From assembly GCA_963703745.1 (NCBI GenBank), contig CAVPFL010000005.1, forward strand, positions 186,001 through 250,000: a DNA stretch of 64,000 bases, written 5' to 3'. Below the pieces are notes generated by a model, which searched no databases, was not told where the DNA came from, and was given only the letters and a program-made list of their open reading frames with translations. Shown piece by piece: positions 63,640-64,000 of this stretch (its first letter is position 1; each line of letters begins with the position of its first letter). Source of the DNA: AP-15 sp963703745. GTDB taxonomy: Bacteria; Pseudomonadota; Alphaproteobacteria; ATCC43930; CGMCC-115725. A program made the position numbers and the translations under genes.

Positions 63640-63921
63640 ATGCTCGCCAATGCCGCCGGCATGCCGCCGCGCCACCTGCGCACACCCGAGACCGCCCGCT
63701 TCGTCGGCCTCTCGATCCGCACCCTCGAAAAACACCGTACCTACGGCACCGGCCCGCGCTATTCGAAGCTCGGCGGACGGGTCGTCTACCGCCTCGAAGA
63801 CCTGCAGGCTTGGGTCGAGCTCGGGCTGAAGGCGTCGACCTCGGACCCGGGGATCGGCACCGTCCTGCCGGCCAAGCGCCATCCGCACCTCATTCCTGCC
63901 GTCGGCGAGCGGCGCCGCTGA
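63640..63921 (+). CDS. AlpA-like helix-turn-helix protein of an integrative element
   Basis: A 93-residue protein whose N-terminal half is a MerR/AlpA-type HTH: HLRTPETARFVGLSIRTLEK, TYGTGPRYSKLGGRVVYRLE, DLQAWVELGLKAS. This is the standard helix-turn-helix gene placed before the replication initiator in Hyphomicrobiales integrative conjugative elements; it may regulate the module or excision. CACGGAG precedes the ATG. The next gene starts 29 bases later. Confidence 0.87.
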   Translation: MLANAAGMPPRHLRTPETARFVGLSIRTLEKHRTYGTGPRYSKLGGRVVYRLEDLQAWVELGLKASTSDPGIGTVLPAKRHPHLIPAVGERRR

Positions 63922-63950
63922 AGCCGCGGCACCGTGCCGACGCGTCCAGT

Positions 63951-64000
63951 ATGCCGTCCGAGCGCGAGCAGCTCGACCTGTTCCGAGCGCTCCCAGGCGA
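63951..64000 (+). CDS. replication initiator protein A, N-terminal start only
   Basis: The ATG at 63951 begins MPSEREQLDLFRALPG and runs off the window. This opening (S-x-R-x-QLDLFRALPGD) is characteristic of the replication initiator protein A found beside AlpA-like HTH genes, parA and trb genes in integrative conjugative elements. If the identification holds, a conjugation module should continue beyond 64 kb. Confidence 0.75.
   Translation, partial: MPSEREQLDLFRALPG

Overview
The window is high-GC DNA with four-base start/stop overlaps and dense operons. The gene set points to an alphaproteobacterium of the Hyphomicrobiales (Rhizobiales), probably from soil: a GapR/DUF2312 gene, a DUF1244 gene, a DUF3618 envelope-stress operon behind a promoter resembling the EcfG general-stress type, GAF-rich hybrid-style sensor kinases, DUF5681 phage genes and aromatic-compound enzymes. 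I cannot name genus or species.

Layout. 0-5 kb: an aromatic-oxidation cluster on the plus strand (end of an HpaB-type monooxygenase, a ring-hydroxylating dioxygenase beta subunit, two tandem Rieske alpha subunits with a 66-residue protein between them), then a convergent amidohydrolase. 5-10.4 kb: a minus-strand polysaccharide export operon (a TPR-ABC permease fusion, KpsT-type ATPase, KpsE-type inner-membrane protein, glycosyltransferase). 10.4-22.2 kb: accessory DNA with a large gene-poor gap, a frameshifted glycosylase-like gene, two ~830 bp direct copies of a GntR-regulator locus flanking a three-subunit flavin/cytochrome c dehydrogenase, an oxidoreductase relic and a phage terminase relic. 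22.5-31 kb: mostly intact metabolic genes (LLM flavin monooxygenase, CopD-like protein, secreted alpha/beta hydrolase, PcaG) and a four-gene Dpp/Opp-type ABC transporter lacking a binding protein. 31-34.6 kb: LysR, DUF2255 and SDR genes set among gene fragments. 34.6-40 kb: membrane/stress genes and a toxin-antitoxin pair. 40-48.4 kb: a signalling block (GAF-rich kinase now broken, response regulator, haem-binding DUF3365 protein, kinase, response regulator-adenylate cyclase). 48.4-54.4 kb: small enzymes, GapR, DUF1244, and a frameshifted FAD monooxygenase. 54.5-56.2 kb: an IS1182-family element with recognisable ends. 56.2-59.6 kb: phospholipase D-like protein and broken methyltransferase, NUDIX and cupin genes. 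59.85-64 kb: the end of an integrated element: a 3' fragment of tRNA-Gly(GCC), a dead tyrosine recombinase, cargo, an AlpA-like HTH gene and the start of a RepA-type replication initiator.

The strongest theme is gene decay restricted to accessory intervals: at least a dozen genes carry frameshifts, in-frame stops or truncations, whereas the capsule, ABC transporter and main signalling genes are intact. The most unusual intact gene is the TPR-KpsM fusion at 8490-10421. The most coherent candidate pathway is the haem sensor, histidine kinase and adenylate-cyclase response regulator at 44893-48381. All family names come from reading the translations; no database search was run.
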